In this document: positions 44,787 to 53,305 of the stretch, in pieces
Position numbering within the stretch: position 1 is the first letter of the stretch
Layout: each line of letters opens with the position of its first letter
Assembly (NCBI RefSeq): GCF_022369515.1
Contig: NZ_CP059724.1
Location: forward strand, 3,720,001-3,784,000
Reading direction: 5' to 3'
Source: Paenibacillus sp. 19GGS1-52
Lineage (GTDB): Bacteria > Bacillota > Bacilli > Paenibacillales > Paenibacillaceae
Length of the DNA: 64,000 nucleotides
Made by a program: the position numbers and the translations under genes
Notes under the pieces: model-generated
The model's database searches: none
Told to the model about the DNA's origin: nothing
What the model saw: the letters and a program-made list of their open reading frames with translations, nothing else

Positions 44787-45461
44787 TTAATCGAATCGGT
44801 ACGTCCAGAACTGTTCTGTTCCGAACCGGTTCCGAATTTCTTCATCATTCAACTCCCGCTCCCCAACCAGCTCTGCCGCTTGGAACTGCGAACGGTGCGA
44901 TTGAATCGATTCCATTTTCTTTGCAAGGAATGCAGTCACGTCTATGGTCACATCCGCTTTTCCGATCACCTGCTCGTGATTACTGGAGAACGCAATGCTA
45001 TGTACAAGCGGACGCTCTGCCGCAGGAAGCCGTGTGATTGTTCGTATGACAGCGGCACCGGTGGCATCGTGATCGGGATGCACGCTGAACCCTGGATAGA
45101 AGGTGATGACTAGCGACGGAGTCAGTTCTTTAAGCAGCATCATAATCTGACCGTCAAGCAGTTGCTGGTCTTCGAACTCAATCATTTTATCATGGAAGCC
45201 GAGCATTCTTAAGTCTTGGATGCCAATCGCATGGCAGGACGCTACCAGTTCCTCCTTGCGGATCGCTGGCAAGGTGACACGGTTCGCGAACGGCGGGATA
45301 CCCATGTTGCGACCCATCTCTCCTAGTGTCAGACAAGCATAAGTGACTTTAGCACCTTCTTGTATGTACATTGCCAACGTGCCTGATACGAGGAATGCTT
45401 CATCGTCGGGATGGGGAAACACAACTAAGATATTCTGATGTTCAACTTGTTTAGTATTCAT
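44787..45461 (-). CDS. bshB2: Bacillithiol biosynthesis deacetylase BshB2
   Basis: The 224-residue LmbE/PIG-L deacetylase has HPDDE at 17-21 (zinc site) and HPDHDATG at 128-135, with the LGEMGRNMGIPPFANRVTLP segment characteristic of BshB2. It removes the acetyl group from GlcNAc-malate in bacillithiol synthesis or from bacillithiol conjugates. ATG 45461 lies 11 bases after GGAGG. The adjacent yojF gene, 23 bases upstream, is the same neighbour as in Bacillus subtilis (yojF-yojG), which supports the assignment. Confidence 0.9.
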   Translation of the reverse strand: MNTKQVEHQNILVVFPHPDDEAFLVSGTLAMYIQEGAKVTYACLTLGEMGRNMGIPPFANRVTLPAIRKEELVASCHAIGIQDLRMLGFHDKMIEFEDQQLLDGQIMMLLKELTPSLVITFYPGFSVHPDHDATGAAVIRTITRLPAAERPLVHSIAFSSNHEQVIGKADVTIDVTAFLAKKMESIQSHRSQFQAAELVGERELNDEEIRNRFGTEQFWTYRFD

Positions 45462-45484
45462 GATTACTTGATCCTCCACTTTCC

Positions 45485-45829
45485 TCAAAACCTGTTCTGA
45501 CTGAGTTGCAATGCCACAATTAGTTTGCCTTGAGTATCATGCCCAGCCATGATTAGTCGTTCCGTTTCCAACTCATCAACATGTGTTAGGCCTTCGGCAT
45601 AAATCCAGCCTTGTGCTGTCTTAAGCCCGACCCGGTATGGACCCGTGCCGGAGATGGAGCCCTGCGTATATCGGATGACCGCATTACTAATGAACGCCGA
45701 CGCTGGCTGGCGGGAGCTGTCCAAGTGACTAGCATAGGCACCTGACGTAACTTCAAGGTGTATGAATAAGTCCTGACCGGCGAATCGGTCGATCTGGAAT
45801 TGGATATCTTGAGGGTGGATCGGCAGCAT
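45485..45829 (-). CDS. yojF: YojF family protein (DUF1806)
   Basis: The 114-residue protein shows the DUF1806 pattern: IQFQIDRFAGQDLFIHLEVT, SAFISNAVIRYTQGSI, GPYRVGLKTAQGWIYAEGLT, and a final LIVALQLSQNRF. The molecular role is unknown, but it is regularly paired with bshB2. GGAGG precedes the ATG. It is the first gene of the three-gene operon. Confidence 0.88.
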   Translation of the reverse strand: MLPIHPQDIQFQIDRFAGQDLFIHLEVTSGAYASHLDSSRQPASAFISNAVIRYTQGSISGTGPYRVGLKTAQGWIYAEGLTHVDELETERLIMAGHDTQGKLIVALQLSQNRF

Positions 45830-45882
45830 AGTGGCCTCCTTGTATGGTATTAATCCATTTGATTGCAGTCAAACAACTCGAT

Positions 45883-45922
45883 ACTATTTCGACGGGAGAC
45901 CAATCATTCCCTCCGAAATAGT
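45883..45922 (-). terminator. Hairpin after the YdeI-like gene
   Basis: ACTATTTCG (45883-45891) and CGAAATAGT (45914-45922) with inner GGGAG/TCCC pairing. It follows the YdeI-like stop on the minus strand but lacks a T-tract, so termination is uncertain. Confidence 0.4.
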
Positions 45923-45928
45923 AATGCA

Positions 45929-46507
45929 CTACTTCACGTAAGCGTCTAGAAGCCGTCCATTATCATGCCATTGACCGTACATTTTATTTTCTTTAGTGTT
46001 TGTTATAAATTTGTCTAATCTGCTATTAAATAATTCCGGCTGACTTTTATAACTTTGTATATTGTCGATCCGTATTCTTTGATAAAGAGCTGGAAATGCC
46101 ATGAAATTCTCATATACGTACATTTCCTCTTTTAACCTTTGTTCTATAATCCTATCTATTTTAAAAGAATCGTGATCCATATCAGGAAGCACCTTTCTTC
46201 CTTCGTCTCTCATTAACCCCAACTTTTCAAGGCGGCGGACGCGTTCTTTATTTAATTCGGTCCATGAACCTCTTTTGCTTCTAGGAGACAATCTCTGTGC
46301 CAGCTCCGTTTCAGATATTTTCTTTTTGACTCCATCAATCCATCCAAAGCACAAAGATTCTTCGACCGCATCCAAATATAACACCGTATCTGGGTTTGGC
46401 GTCATACTAACTACTAGCCAACAAGATTTTTCTATCTTACCATTTTCCTGTAACCAAATCCGCAAATCTTCTCTTGATTTTACTGGAATTAGATTTTCAA
46501 TTTCCAT
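45929..46507 (-). CDS. YdeI/OmpD-associated family protein
   Basis: The 192-residue protein has the family core LDAVEESLCFGWIDGVKKKI, then RLSPRSKRGSWTELNKERVR and RLEKLGLMRDEG, and a C-terminal helical region. The family has been linked to resistance to bacteriocins and antimicrobial peptides in other bacteria, but the biochemical role is not settled. It appears to be a single-gene unit on the minus strand. The coding sequence is more A/T-rich than its neighbours. Confidence 0.85.
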   Translation of the reverse strand: MEIENLIPVKSREDLRIWLQENGKIEKSCWLVVSMTPNPDTVLYLDAVEESLCFGWIDGVKKKISETELAQRLSPRSKRGSWTELNKERVRRLEKLGLMRDEGRKVLPDMDHDSFKIDRIIEQRLKEEMYVYENFMAFPALYQRIRIDNIQSYKSQPELFNSRLDKFITNTKENKMYGQWHDNGRLLDAYVK

Positions 46508-46570
46508 AGATAAGATACAATCTCCTTTCTGATAAAAACACCATATGAAGTTATCCCGTTAGTTCAGAAA

Positions 46571-46596
46571 ACGGCAGCCATGAATCAGGCCGCCGT
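46571..46596 (-). terminator. Terminator of the GNAT gene
   Basis: On the minus strand ACGGCGGC pairs with GCTGCCGT with one mismatch and is followed by TTTCT, 44 bases past the GNAT stop. Confidence 0.6.
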
Positions 46597-46639
46597 CTCT
46601 TCGTGTTTATTTAACTCGTCGTCTCCCGTTAACGTTGGA

Positions 46640-47182
46640 CTAGATATCAATGGAGGGATTGATAATGGCCAAAACCTGATGATCTTCCCATACCCCGTTG
46701 ATCTTCAAGTTGCTTTGGGAGATACCTTCTTTGTGGAACCCGGCATTCTCAAGCACGCGGATAGATCCGGGATTCCGGGGAGAGGCTTCCCCTATAATCC
46801 GGTGAAACTTTAGCTCCTCGAAGGCATAGCGTACGACCTGCTTCACTGCCTGCGTCATATAGCCCTTGCCGTTATAAGCCTGGTCTAGGCTGTATCCGAT
46901 CATACAGTTCTGGAGCGGTCCCCTCACTACAAAGGATAGACCTATACTACCAATAATCCGGTCGTCCTCCTTCTGGAATATCAAGAAGTCATATTTTCGG
47001 TCCGACTCTCTGTCGGCCTTACTCTTAATAATCATTTGGATCTGGTGGTCCACCGTATAGAATTCCTCGGTGTTGTTAGGTGAAAACCTCTCAAAAAACT
47101 CCCGATTGCGCTTGTACATTGCTGTCATTTCTTCAGCATCCGCTTCCTCCGGGAACCGAACGTACACTTGCTGCTCTGACAT
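46640..47182 (-). CDS. GNAT-family N-acetyltransferase (RimJ/RimL-like)
   Basis: The roughly 180-residue protein has the RimJ/L pattern: DRIIGSIGLSFVVRGPLQNC, MIGYSLDQAYNGKGYMTQAV (acetyl-CoA loop with G-K-G-Y-M), KFHRIIGEASPRNPGSIRVL and ENAGFHKEG. It transfers acetyl groups to a protein N-terminus or a small amine. ATG 47182 was chosen (MSEQQVYV) because the ATG at 47191 leaves no spacing for a ribosome binding site. It is divergent from the TetR-MFS unit across the long inverted repeat, so co-regulation is possible. Confidence 0.88.
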   Translation of the reverse strand: MSEQQVYVRFPEEADAEEMTAMYKRNREFFERFSPNNTEEFYTVDHQIQMIIKSKADRESDRKYDFLIFQKEDDRIIGSIGLSFVVRGPLQNCMIGYSLDQAYNGKGYMTQAVKQVVRYAFEELKFHRIIGEASPRNPGSIRVLENAGFHKEGISQSNLKINGVWEDHQVLAIINPSIDI

Positions 47183-47276
47183 CCGCACCATCCCTACAAA
47201 CTAATATTTTTGGATAATTATATCACAGGTTGGAGTATTCAGATATTTTAAGGGCATTTTGTTATTTTTTATTGCA

Positions 47277-47323
47277 AAATGAACCACGTGTCATTATCAT
47301 AATAAATGACACGTGGTTCATTT
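47277..47323. promoter_or_regulatory. 19-bp perfect inverted repeat, likely TetR operator
   Basis: AAATGAACCACGTGTCATT (47277-47295) and AATGACACGTGGTTCATTT (47305-47323) are exact inverted repeats with a nine-base centre. The repeat is 31 bases before the TetR start and in the gap divergent from the GNAT gene. It is the natural binding site for the TetR protein. Confidence 0.75.
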
Positions 47324-47353
47324 ATATCTAGAGAATGGAAAGGAAGCAACGGA

Positions 47354-48004
47354 ATGTCGCCAAAATTATCGAGTAGTCAAAAAGAACTGAGAAACCTACA
47401 AATCCTCGATGCAGCTAAGCGGGTGTTTGCCGAGAAGGGCTACGGGGCAGTCACACTAAAGGATATTATCGCAGAAACCGGAATGAGCCGAGGTTGGATT
47501 TACTTGTACTATCAGACCAAAGATGAGATCTTCGAAGCGCTTTTAGAGCATCAGGATCTAGAATATAATCGATATCTTGAGCAGCTTATGGAATCATCGT
47601 CATCCATTTGGGAAGTGATCACCACTCTGTATTCGCAGCAGTTGCAAGATCTTCAGCAATCACCCCATGGCGGTTTAATACCAGCCTTCTATGAGTATTT
47701 CCTGATTGGATGGCGCGATGAGACGCGCCGTGGGTTGCTTCTCAATCGTTATGAACGGGGAATTACCCAATTTGCAGGACTGCTTCAGACAGGAATTGAC
47801 CGCGGTGAGTTTTTCCCAATCATGGACGTTTCGGAAATTTCCAGACTTGCTGCTTCCTATCAGGAAGGTATTATGACCCATACCATAACTGTGGGTCAGG
47901 AGAAGGTGAACACTCGAATGCAGCTTGAGGCGCTTGTCCACTACTTGCAAAATCTACTCAAACCTGTGCTTATCAGCGAGCACCCAAGGGAGGAAATTGA
48001 ATGA
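47354..48004 (+). CDS. TetR-family regulator of the MFS exporter
   Basis: The 216-residue protein has the TetR helix-turn-helix AKRVFAEKGYGAVTLKDIIA, then ETGMSRGWIYLYYQTKDEIF, and a helical C-terminal domain. ATG 47354 is preceded by AAGGAAG; the longer frame start at 47306 lies inside the inverted repeat. Its stop overlaps the exporter ATG (ATGA), so the two are translated together. It probably represses both through the 47277-47323 repeat and is released by a transported compound. Confidence 0.9.
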   Translation: MSPKLSSSQKELRNLQILDAAKRVFAEKGYGAVTLKDIIAETGMSRGWIYLYYQTKDEIFEALLEHQDLEYNRYLEQLMESSSSIWEVITTLYSQQLQDLQQSPHGGLIPAFYEYFLIGWRDETRRGLLLNRYERGITQFAGLLQTGIDRGEFFPIMDVSEISRLAASYQEGIMTHTITVGQEKVNTRMQLEALVHYLQNLLKPVLISEHPREEIE

Positions 48005-49281
48005 GGACGCTTTTTCGCAATCCAATGTTCAACAAGTTGTTCATTGCTGCTTTTGCCTCACAGCTAGGCACTGTAGTGGGGAACATGGCATTCGCTTACT
48101 ATCTAATCGACAGATACAGCGAGCGGCCGGTTTTGGCTACTACGGCAGAGCTGATGTACTCGCTGCCCACTCTGGCGGTATTCTGGATCGTCGGTGTCAT
48201 TGCAGATCGGTTCGATCGCCAGCATATTGCTGCGTATAGCGACTGGATACGGGCCGGCCTAACCTTGCTGCTGCTGGTGTTTGTTCATTTCAACGTGCTA
48301 TTCGTCTGCTTTTTGGTGCTGTTTCTGCGTAGCTCGATATCTAAGTTCTTTGGTCCTGCCGAAATGGGGCTTCTGCAGGGCAGTATCGACCAGGAGCAAT
48401 ATGTCCAGGCTTCGGGACTGAATCAGATGGTCATGGGGCTGTTTATGCTCTTCGGCATGAGCTTGGGGGCCATGGCCTATCATTTTATTGGAATTGAAGG
48501 CGCTATCATCGTCGATGGACTCAGCTTTATATTGTCTGGACTGCTGCTTGCCTGGGGTGATTTCCCCGCACATGCTCGTATTCCCAACGGAAAAAACCAT
48601 ATTCATGAGCTCCGTTTCTCACTGCTACTAAAGGATTTTTGGCAGGGCCTCCGCTATATTACAGGAAATCGACTGCTTTTGGTTCTGATCAGCGGGTTTC
48701 TGTTCTTTGGTATTGTGAACGGCGTATTCGCCGTGCTTCCCATCTTCGCCATGAAATACAAGCTCAGTCCTGATAATTACGTCATAAACTCTTCGCTGAT
48801 TACCGTCTTTCTGGGCATTGGTTTTCTGCTAGGCAGCATCATTGGTCCCAGGCTGATTCGTCGTTTCAGCAGAGCGCCGATCCTGATTGCGGGTTTGTTC
48901 ATCTCCAGTCTCCTCATTACGAGCCTCGGGTTAACCGATAGGATCGAAGTCTATTTTTTCCTTATAATGCTGGCGGGCATCGCCATCGCCCCTATCAATA
49001 TCGTGCTCGGTAGCTGGATGCCAGAGCTTGTTCCCCCACAGAATATGGGCCGTGTTAATGCCTTAATTGAACCGGTAATGATGCTGGGCCATTCACTGGC
49101 TTTGGGGGGCATCGCGCTAGCTTTTCCAGCTTTCATCTCTGTCACATGGCTTCATTACATACTTGGCTTTTGCACCATAGCCGTTAGTTTATTTTATTTG
49201 GCTGCACTCCCCCCGCTGGTCCGCAAGCGCGCGGTGAAAGTGATGGCGGAGGGGACAGTCGCTGAAGGGAAGAACGCATAA
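48001..49281 (+). CDS. MFS transporter (MFS_3-like exporter)
   Basis: The 426-residue membrane protein has about twelve hydrophobic segments, the loop VIADRFDRQHIAAYSDWIRA, and a C-terminal half with WMPELVPPQNMGRVNALIEP, typical of the MFS_3/EntS exporter group and related to the exporter at 7019. It overlaps the TetR gene by four bases. It is convergent with the YjbR-like gene, six bases apart. The substrate is unknown; drug or metabolite efflux is likely from the operon layout. Confidence 0.88.
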   Translation: MRTLFRNPMFNKLFIAAFASQLGTVVGNMAFAYYLIDRYSERPVLATTAELMYSLPTLAVFWIVGVIADRFDRQHIAAYSDWIRAGLTLLLLVFVHFNVLFVCFLVLFLRSSISKFFGPAEMGLLQGSIDQEQYVQASGLNQMVMGLFMLFGMSLGAMAYHFIGIEGAIIVDGLSFILSGLLLAWGDFPAHARIPNGKNHIHELRFSLLLKDFWQGLRYITGNRLLLVLISGFLFFGIVNGVFAVLPIFAMKYKLSPDNYVINSSLITVFLGIGFLLGSIIGPRLIRRFSRAPILIAGLFISSLLITSLGLTDRIEVYFFLIMLAGIAIAPINIVLGSWMPELVPPQNMGRVNALIEPVMMLGHSLALGGIALAFPAFISVTWLHYILGFCTIAVSLFYLAALPPLVRKRAVKVMAEGTVAEGKNA

Positions 49282-49287
49282 TTATAC

Positions 49288-49695
49288 TTACAGTATAGAT
49301 TCTCGGAGACTCTTAGAAAGATTGTTGACAACCAAATCGTAAGAGTGGTTAATCATGTCAAAAATATCCGACTCAGACAAGGAACCATCAATAATAACTG
49401 TATTCCAGTGCTTTTTGTTCATGTGGAAACCTGGGCGAACGGCCTCTAGTTGCTCTCTCAAGTTCTCCGCAATCACTGGGTCACATTTTAGGTTTATGTA
49501 AACATTAACTCCATTGCCCTCAAAAATAAGCGCGAACATTTTACCAGCAACTTTGATCACTAATGGATGGGGTCCAAAGGGATATTCCAGAGTCGCTCCT
49601 TTCTTCTTTAAACAGTATTCGATGATAGTTTGAGTATTCTTCAAATTAACATCCCCTTTCGCTTGGGCGATCAAATCCATCCGTACTCCACGCAT
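49288..49695 (-). CDS. MmcQ/YjbR family protein
   Basis: The 135-residue protein fits the YjbR/CyaY-like fold: KKKGATLEYPFGPHPLVIKV near 30-49, FALIFEGNGVNVYINLKCDP, RPGFHMNKKHWNTVIIDGSL and IFDMINHSYDLVVNNL. It is a small DNA- or ligand-binding domain of unknown role. The frame may start at the first ATG or at MDLIAQAKG five codons later. It lies 20 bases before the LysR stop on the same strand. Confidence 0.88.
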   Translation of the reverse strand: MRGVRMDLIAQAKGDVNLKNTQTIIEYCLKKKGATLEYPFGPHPLVIKVAGKMFALIFEGNGVNVYINLKCDPVIAENLREQLEAVRPGFHMNKKHWNTVIIDGSLSESDIFDMINHSYDLVVNNLSKSLRESIL

Positions 49696-49715
49696 AGTAT
49701 CGCCCTAAATCATGA

Positions 49716-50603
49716 TTAAATTTTCTGTCGGGACATTGCCGCAAAATATTCTACAACAACCTCACGAAAATCCATTGCAGCCTGCGAAATGTACCGGCTC
49801 TTATGCCATAATAATGCGATCTCCCGTACCAATTCTTGATTCTCGACTTGGAGATATTTAATACGATCCGGTGAATTTTTTGCCGTGCTTGGTATGAAAG
49901 CTATGCCAATTTCGGCCTCCACAAGAGCGCCTAACCTTGCAGGCTCATCCCCCTCATACACATATTTAGGCACAAATCCAACCAATTTGCATACAGAGTC
50001 CACTAAATCGCGAGTACCGTAACCTCTCTTTACACCGACAAACCATTCATCCTTTAGTTCTGTCAAGGTTACGCTACTTCGGTCTGCCAGCCGATGCCCC
50101 TTTGGAACAGCTACAAGGATGGGGTCGATGAACAAGATTTGAGATTCAATATCGTCCGCTTGTATAGAAGGGGAGGACAAGCAGAAATCAACCTCTCCTC
50201 TATGAAGAAGTGTAACCATTTCCTGCGTGGTCAGCATTTGCACATGGAATTGGATTTTGGGTCGCTTTTTCCGAAACTCTCGAAGAATATTAGGCAACGT
50301 GCTTGCGGTAGTCACCGCCAATTCAAGTGTGCTATGTTCCGGACTGGATAAATGCTTAAGCTCCTGCTTCCCTTGTTCCAATTCAAACAAAGCTCTTTCC
50401 ACCCGGCGCAGGAAACTGCTGCCGAACTCATTCAATCGTAGATTCCTCCCCATTCGATCGAAAAGAGGAACCCCTAAATCTTCTTCTAATCGCCCAATCG
50501 TTTTGCTTAATGACGATTGAGTGATGTGAAGGCTTCCTGCAGCTTCGGTCATATGCTCCAAACGAGCTACCACGAGAAAATATTGCAGTTGAAGAAGCTC
50601 CAT
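49716..50603 (-). CDS. LysR-family transcriptional regulator
   Basis: The 295-residue protein has a LysR winged helix (MELLQLQYFLVVARLEHMTE, then LHITQSSLSKTIGRLEEDLG, then VPLFDRMGRNLRLNEFG) and a periplasmic-binding-like effector domain ending in YFAAMSRQKI. ATG 50603 follows GGAGGG; the track-length extension to 50621 has no site. It is divergent from the DHA2 exporter at 50715 across a 111-base gap, the classic layout of a LysR regulator and its target. Confidence 0.92.
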   Translation of the reverse strand: MELLQLQYFLVVARLEHMTEAAGSLHITQSSLSKTIGRLEEDLGVPLFDRMGRNLRLNEFGSSFLRRVERALFELEQGKQELKHLSSPEHSTLELAVTTASTLPNILREFRKKRPKIQFHVQMLTTQEMVTLLHRGEVDFCLSSPSIQADDIESQILFIDPILVAVPKGHRLADRSSVTLTELKDEWFVGVKRGYGTRDLVDSVCKLVGFVPKYVYEGDEPARLGALVEAEIGIAFIPSTAKNSPDRIKYLQVENQELVREIALLWHKSRYISQAAMDFREVVVEYFAAMSRQKI

Positions 50604-50714
50604 TCCATGCCCTCCATTCATTCCTTCGAGTCAATGAAATCATAACATAAAATGCGTTGGAGTAAATAATGGATAGCAAGTACAATGACATTAAAGACTT
50701 TGGGGGGATCAAAA

Positions 50715-52100
50715 ATGAATGCTCGCAGCAGGTGGTTATTAATTTCCGTTGGTCTGGGTGTGCTATTGAACCCATTAAATTCATCGATGATTTCCGTTGC
50801 TATTGCAAGACTGCAACATGTATACCATCTTGATTTCACAGGTGTTTCCTGGATTATTTTCTCTTTCTACATTGCGAGTGCTATCGCTCAACCTGTCATG
50901 GGCAAGGCCAGTGATTTATTCGGACGCAGGAAGATATTCCTTGCTGGTCTTGTTGTATCCTTCATTGCTTCATTATTAGCTCCACTATCACCAAGTTTTG
51001 GGTGGCTCATTGTGTTCCGTATTGTTCAGGCCATTGGGACAAGTATGATCGTATCCGTTGGAATGGCCATTGTGCGAATTCATATTACAGAGAAACAAGC
51101 GACTGCACTGTCTGTAATGTCCATATTCCTATCAGGAGCGGCAGCCATTGGACCTTTTATTGGTGGGGTCTTGATTCACTGGTGGGATTGGCCGGCTATT
51201 TTCTTCGTCAATATTCCGTTCGTGATCACAAGCTTTCTGTTAGCTTGGAGGACTATTCCTACGGACAAACCACCAACATCCATTGCACGGGGCATGTCCA
51301 TTCGTAAATGGGCTGATCTGATTGACGCATCCGGAATCCTGCTCTTTACTGCGGGTCTGGTTGCCCTACTCGTTGGATTACTATCAGCAAAATCATCTGG
51401 GCAGCTCTCCTTTGCGCATGTGATTGTCGGAGTGATTGGCCTCATGCTACTTGCTAGTTTCGTACGACATGAGTTTAAAACGACGTCACCCTTTATTCCT
51501 TTGCGCACCTTCGCCAAATATCCAGCCATGACTTGGATTAATATCGAATTCATACTCGTTAACCTACTTTATTACTCACTCTTTTTCGGGCTTCCATCCT
51601 ATTTGCAAATCGTACGTCATGTCAGCGAGTTCCATACAGGAATTCTCATGTTAAGTTTAGGATTGTGCTCGCTCGTTACTTCTCCATTAGCTGGCCGATG
51701 GATTGATAAATCAGGACCTAGGCCGGCGTTGATAGTATCTGGAATTCTGATGACATTTGGGTCAGTGTGGATAGTGACACTAAATCAAACATCACCAGTT
51801 ATCAGTGTATGTATAGCGTTAGTTGCATTCGGTATTAGCAACGGGTTGAACAATGTCGGAATGCAAGTGGTTTTGTTCAAAAGTTCTCCAAAAGAAATTA
51901 TCGGTGTTGCCTCAGGAGTCTTTATGACATCGAGATATCTGGGGACCATTCTCTCTTCATTGTTAATAGGCGTCCTGATGGGAAATAAGTTCAGCGCCGG
52001 AGGCTTTCGACTGCTAGGGGTTATCCTCTCGATAATTGCATTGTCCTTGGTATTCATGAGTTGGCGGCGCCGGGAGTCTGGGCAATTGAAAGAGTCGTAG
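50715..52100 (+). CDS. MFS transporter, DHA2 (EmrB/QacA) family
   Basis: The 461-residue protein has about fourteen membrane segments, the DHA2 motif LLNPLNSSMISVAIARLQ in the first segment, GKASDLFGRRKIFLAGL (motif A) and GAAAIGPFIGGVLIHWWDW (motif C). It is a proton-coupled drug or metabolite exporter. ATG 50715 follows GGGGGGATC. It is divergent from LysR and followed 38 bases later by a TetR gene on the same strand, so two regulators may act on it. Confidence 0.92.
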   Translation: MNARSRWLLISVGLGVLLNPLNSSMISVAIARLQHVYHLDFTGVSWIIFSFYIASAIAQPVMGKASDLFGRRKIFLAGLVVSFIASLLAPLSPSFGWLIVFRIVQAIGTSMIVSVGMAIVRIHITEKQATALSVMSIFLSGAAAIGPFIGGVLIHWWDWPAIFFVNIPFVITSFLLAWRTIPTDKPPTSIARGMSIRKWADLIDASGILLFTAGLVALLVGLLSAKSSGQLSFAHVIVGVIGLMLLASFVRHEFKTTSPFIPLRTFAKYPAMTWINIEFILVNLLYYSLFFGLPSYLQIVRHVSEFHTGILMLSLGLCSLVTSPLAGRWIDKSGPRPALIVSGILMTFGSVWIVTLNQTSPVISVCIALVAFGISNGLNNVGMQVVLFKSSPKEIIGVASGVFMTSRYLGTILSSLLIGVLMGNKFSAGGFRLLGVILSIIALSLVFMSWRRRESGQLKES

Positions 52101-52138
52101 ATTGATTAAGTTCTATTCAACAATTATCAAATCTGAAT

Positions 52139-52690
52139 ATGGCTAAAGTAGTGGATCGAAGAATTCTCAAGTCCCAGGAAGCGTTAAAAAAAGCCGTGAT
52201 TGAACTGATGTCTGAGAAATCTTTTGATGATATTACGATACAGGACCTTTCCGACCAGGCAAATGTCAGCCGCGGGACCATCTATCTTCATTATACGGAC
52301 AAGTTTGATCTGTTGGACAAGCTTATCCAAGAACATATAAACGTACTGCGGGCTCTGTGTAGATCGGCAGCTGAAATGAATTTTGTTGGTGCAACACTGA
52401 TCTGGACTGAATACCTTGAAAATAATTACTCTTTTTTCTCAATGATGTTAGCGAGTAAAGGAGCCCCTTACTTTCGAACTCGGTTCGTTAACTTTCTGGT
52501 TGAAGAGTTTCGGAATGAAGTGAATGTGATGAAAGGAAAGAACCAGGGATTAAATGAATATCTTACCGTTAAATTTGTGGCTTCTGCTTATGCAGGAGTA
52601 GTGGAATGGTGGTTTACGAATGAAAAGCCTATTTCGCATCAAGCCTTAGCTGAACAATTGGGAACATTGGTAGAGCGAATTTGCGATTAG
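52139..52690 (+). CDS. TetR/AcrR-family regulator
   Basis: The 183-residue protein has helix-turn-helix FDDITIQDLSDQANVSRGTI, then YLHYTDKFDLLDKLI, and a TetR_C-type C-terminal domain (AYAGVVEWWFTNEKPISHQA). It follows the DHA2 exporter by 38 bases and may be its downstream regulator. No ribosome binding site is visible before ATG 52139, so translation may be weak or coupled. It is convergent with the MarR gene. Confidence 0.85.
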   Translation: MAKVVDRRILKSQEALKKAVIELMSEKSFDDITIQDLSDQANVSRGTIYLHYTDKFDLLDKLIQEHINVLRALCRSAAEMNFVGATLIWTEYLENNYSFFSMMLASKGAPYFRTRFVNFLVEEFRNEVNVMKGKNQGLNEYLTVKFVASAYAGVVEWWFTNEKPISHQALAEQLGTLVERICD

Positions 52691-52714
52691 AGCGGAATCG
52701 TTATCCCTGCTTGG

Positions 52715-53164
52715 TCATTCATTTGCATTTGCAGAAACCCCTAAAATCTTCGATGCAAGGACAGCTAGTTGTGAGCGCTCAGTCTCAGTAAGGCCTTCGA
52801 TTACCACATTTAATTGACGCTCGATCTCATCACCGACCACATGTACAAGTTGCCCTCCAGTTGAAGTTATTCTTACATTAAATCCACGCCGATCATTTGG
52901 TGAGATTGTACGTTCGACGAGTCCTCGACGTTCAGCGCGATCGACTAGACCGGTAATGCTGGATTTGTCGAGGCCAAGATGCTTGGCTAGTTGTAACATG
53001 CTTGGCTCTCGGTCTCTTAGAATTCCGAGTAGTCGAATTTGAATGATCGAGAGCTCATGGTCGGCTCCAACTCGGCCGAGAACGGTTTGGATAAGGTACG
53101 AAAGTTGCACCAAGCCATCCACGATCGAAAGATCGCTTTGATTTTCAAATTGATCATTGCTCAT
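52715..53164 (-). CDS. MarR-family regulator
   Basis: The 149-residue protein has the MarR core: ELSIIQIRLLGILRDREPSM, then QLAKHLGLDKSSITGLVDRA, and the wing VERTISPNDRRGFNVRITST. ATG 53164 is preceded by CGGAGTG; the longer frame to 53266 runs into the promoter of the divergent gene. It is divergent from the MDR reductase, with three alternating CAAAC/GTTTG elements between them. It probably represses that reductase and responds to phenolic, quinone or oxidative compounds. Confidence 0.9.
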   Translation of the reverse strand: MSNDQFENQSDLSIVDGLVQLSYLIQTVLGRVGADHELSIIQIRLLGILRDREPSMLQLAKHLGLDKSSITGLVDRAERRGLVERTISPNDRRGFNVRITSTGGQLVHVVGDEIERQLNVVIEGLTETERSQLAVLASKILGVSANANE

Positions 53165-53225
53165 ATATATCACTCCGAACTTCGCTGTATTCGATTTACT
53201 CTTCATATTGTACCACAGTAGCCAT

Positions 53226-53269
53226 TGACTTAGTACGTGAAACAAACTATATTGTTTGCAACACAAACT
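53226..53269 (+). promoter_or_regulatory. Promoter of the MDR reductase with MarR-type operator
   Basis: TTGACT (53226-53231) and TATATT (53249-53254) are 17 bases apart. CAAAC (53244-53248), GTTTG (53255-53259) and CAAAC (53265-53269) alternate in orientation and cover the -10 region and start, giving two overlapping dyads as expected for a MarR repressor. Confidence 0.65.
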
Positions 53270-53305
53270 AAATACTCGCGTATAGTCGCGAATGGAGGTC
53301 TTATT

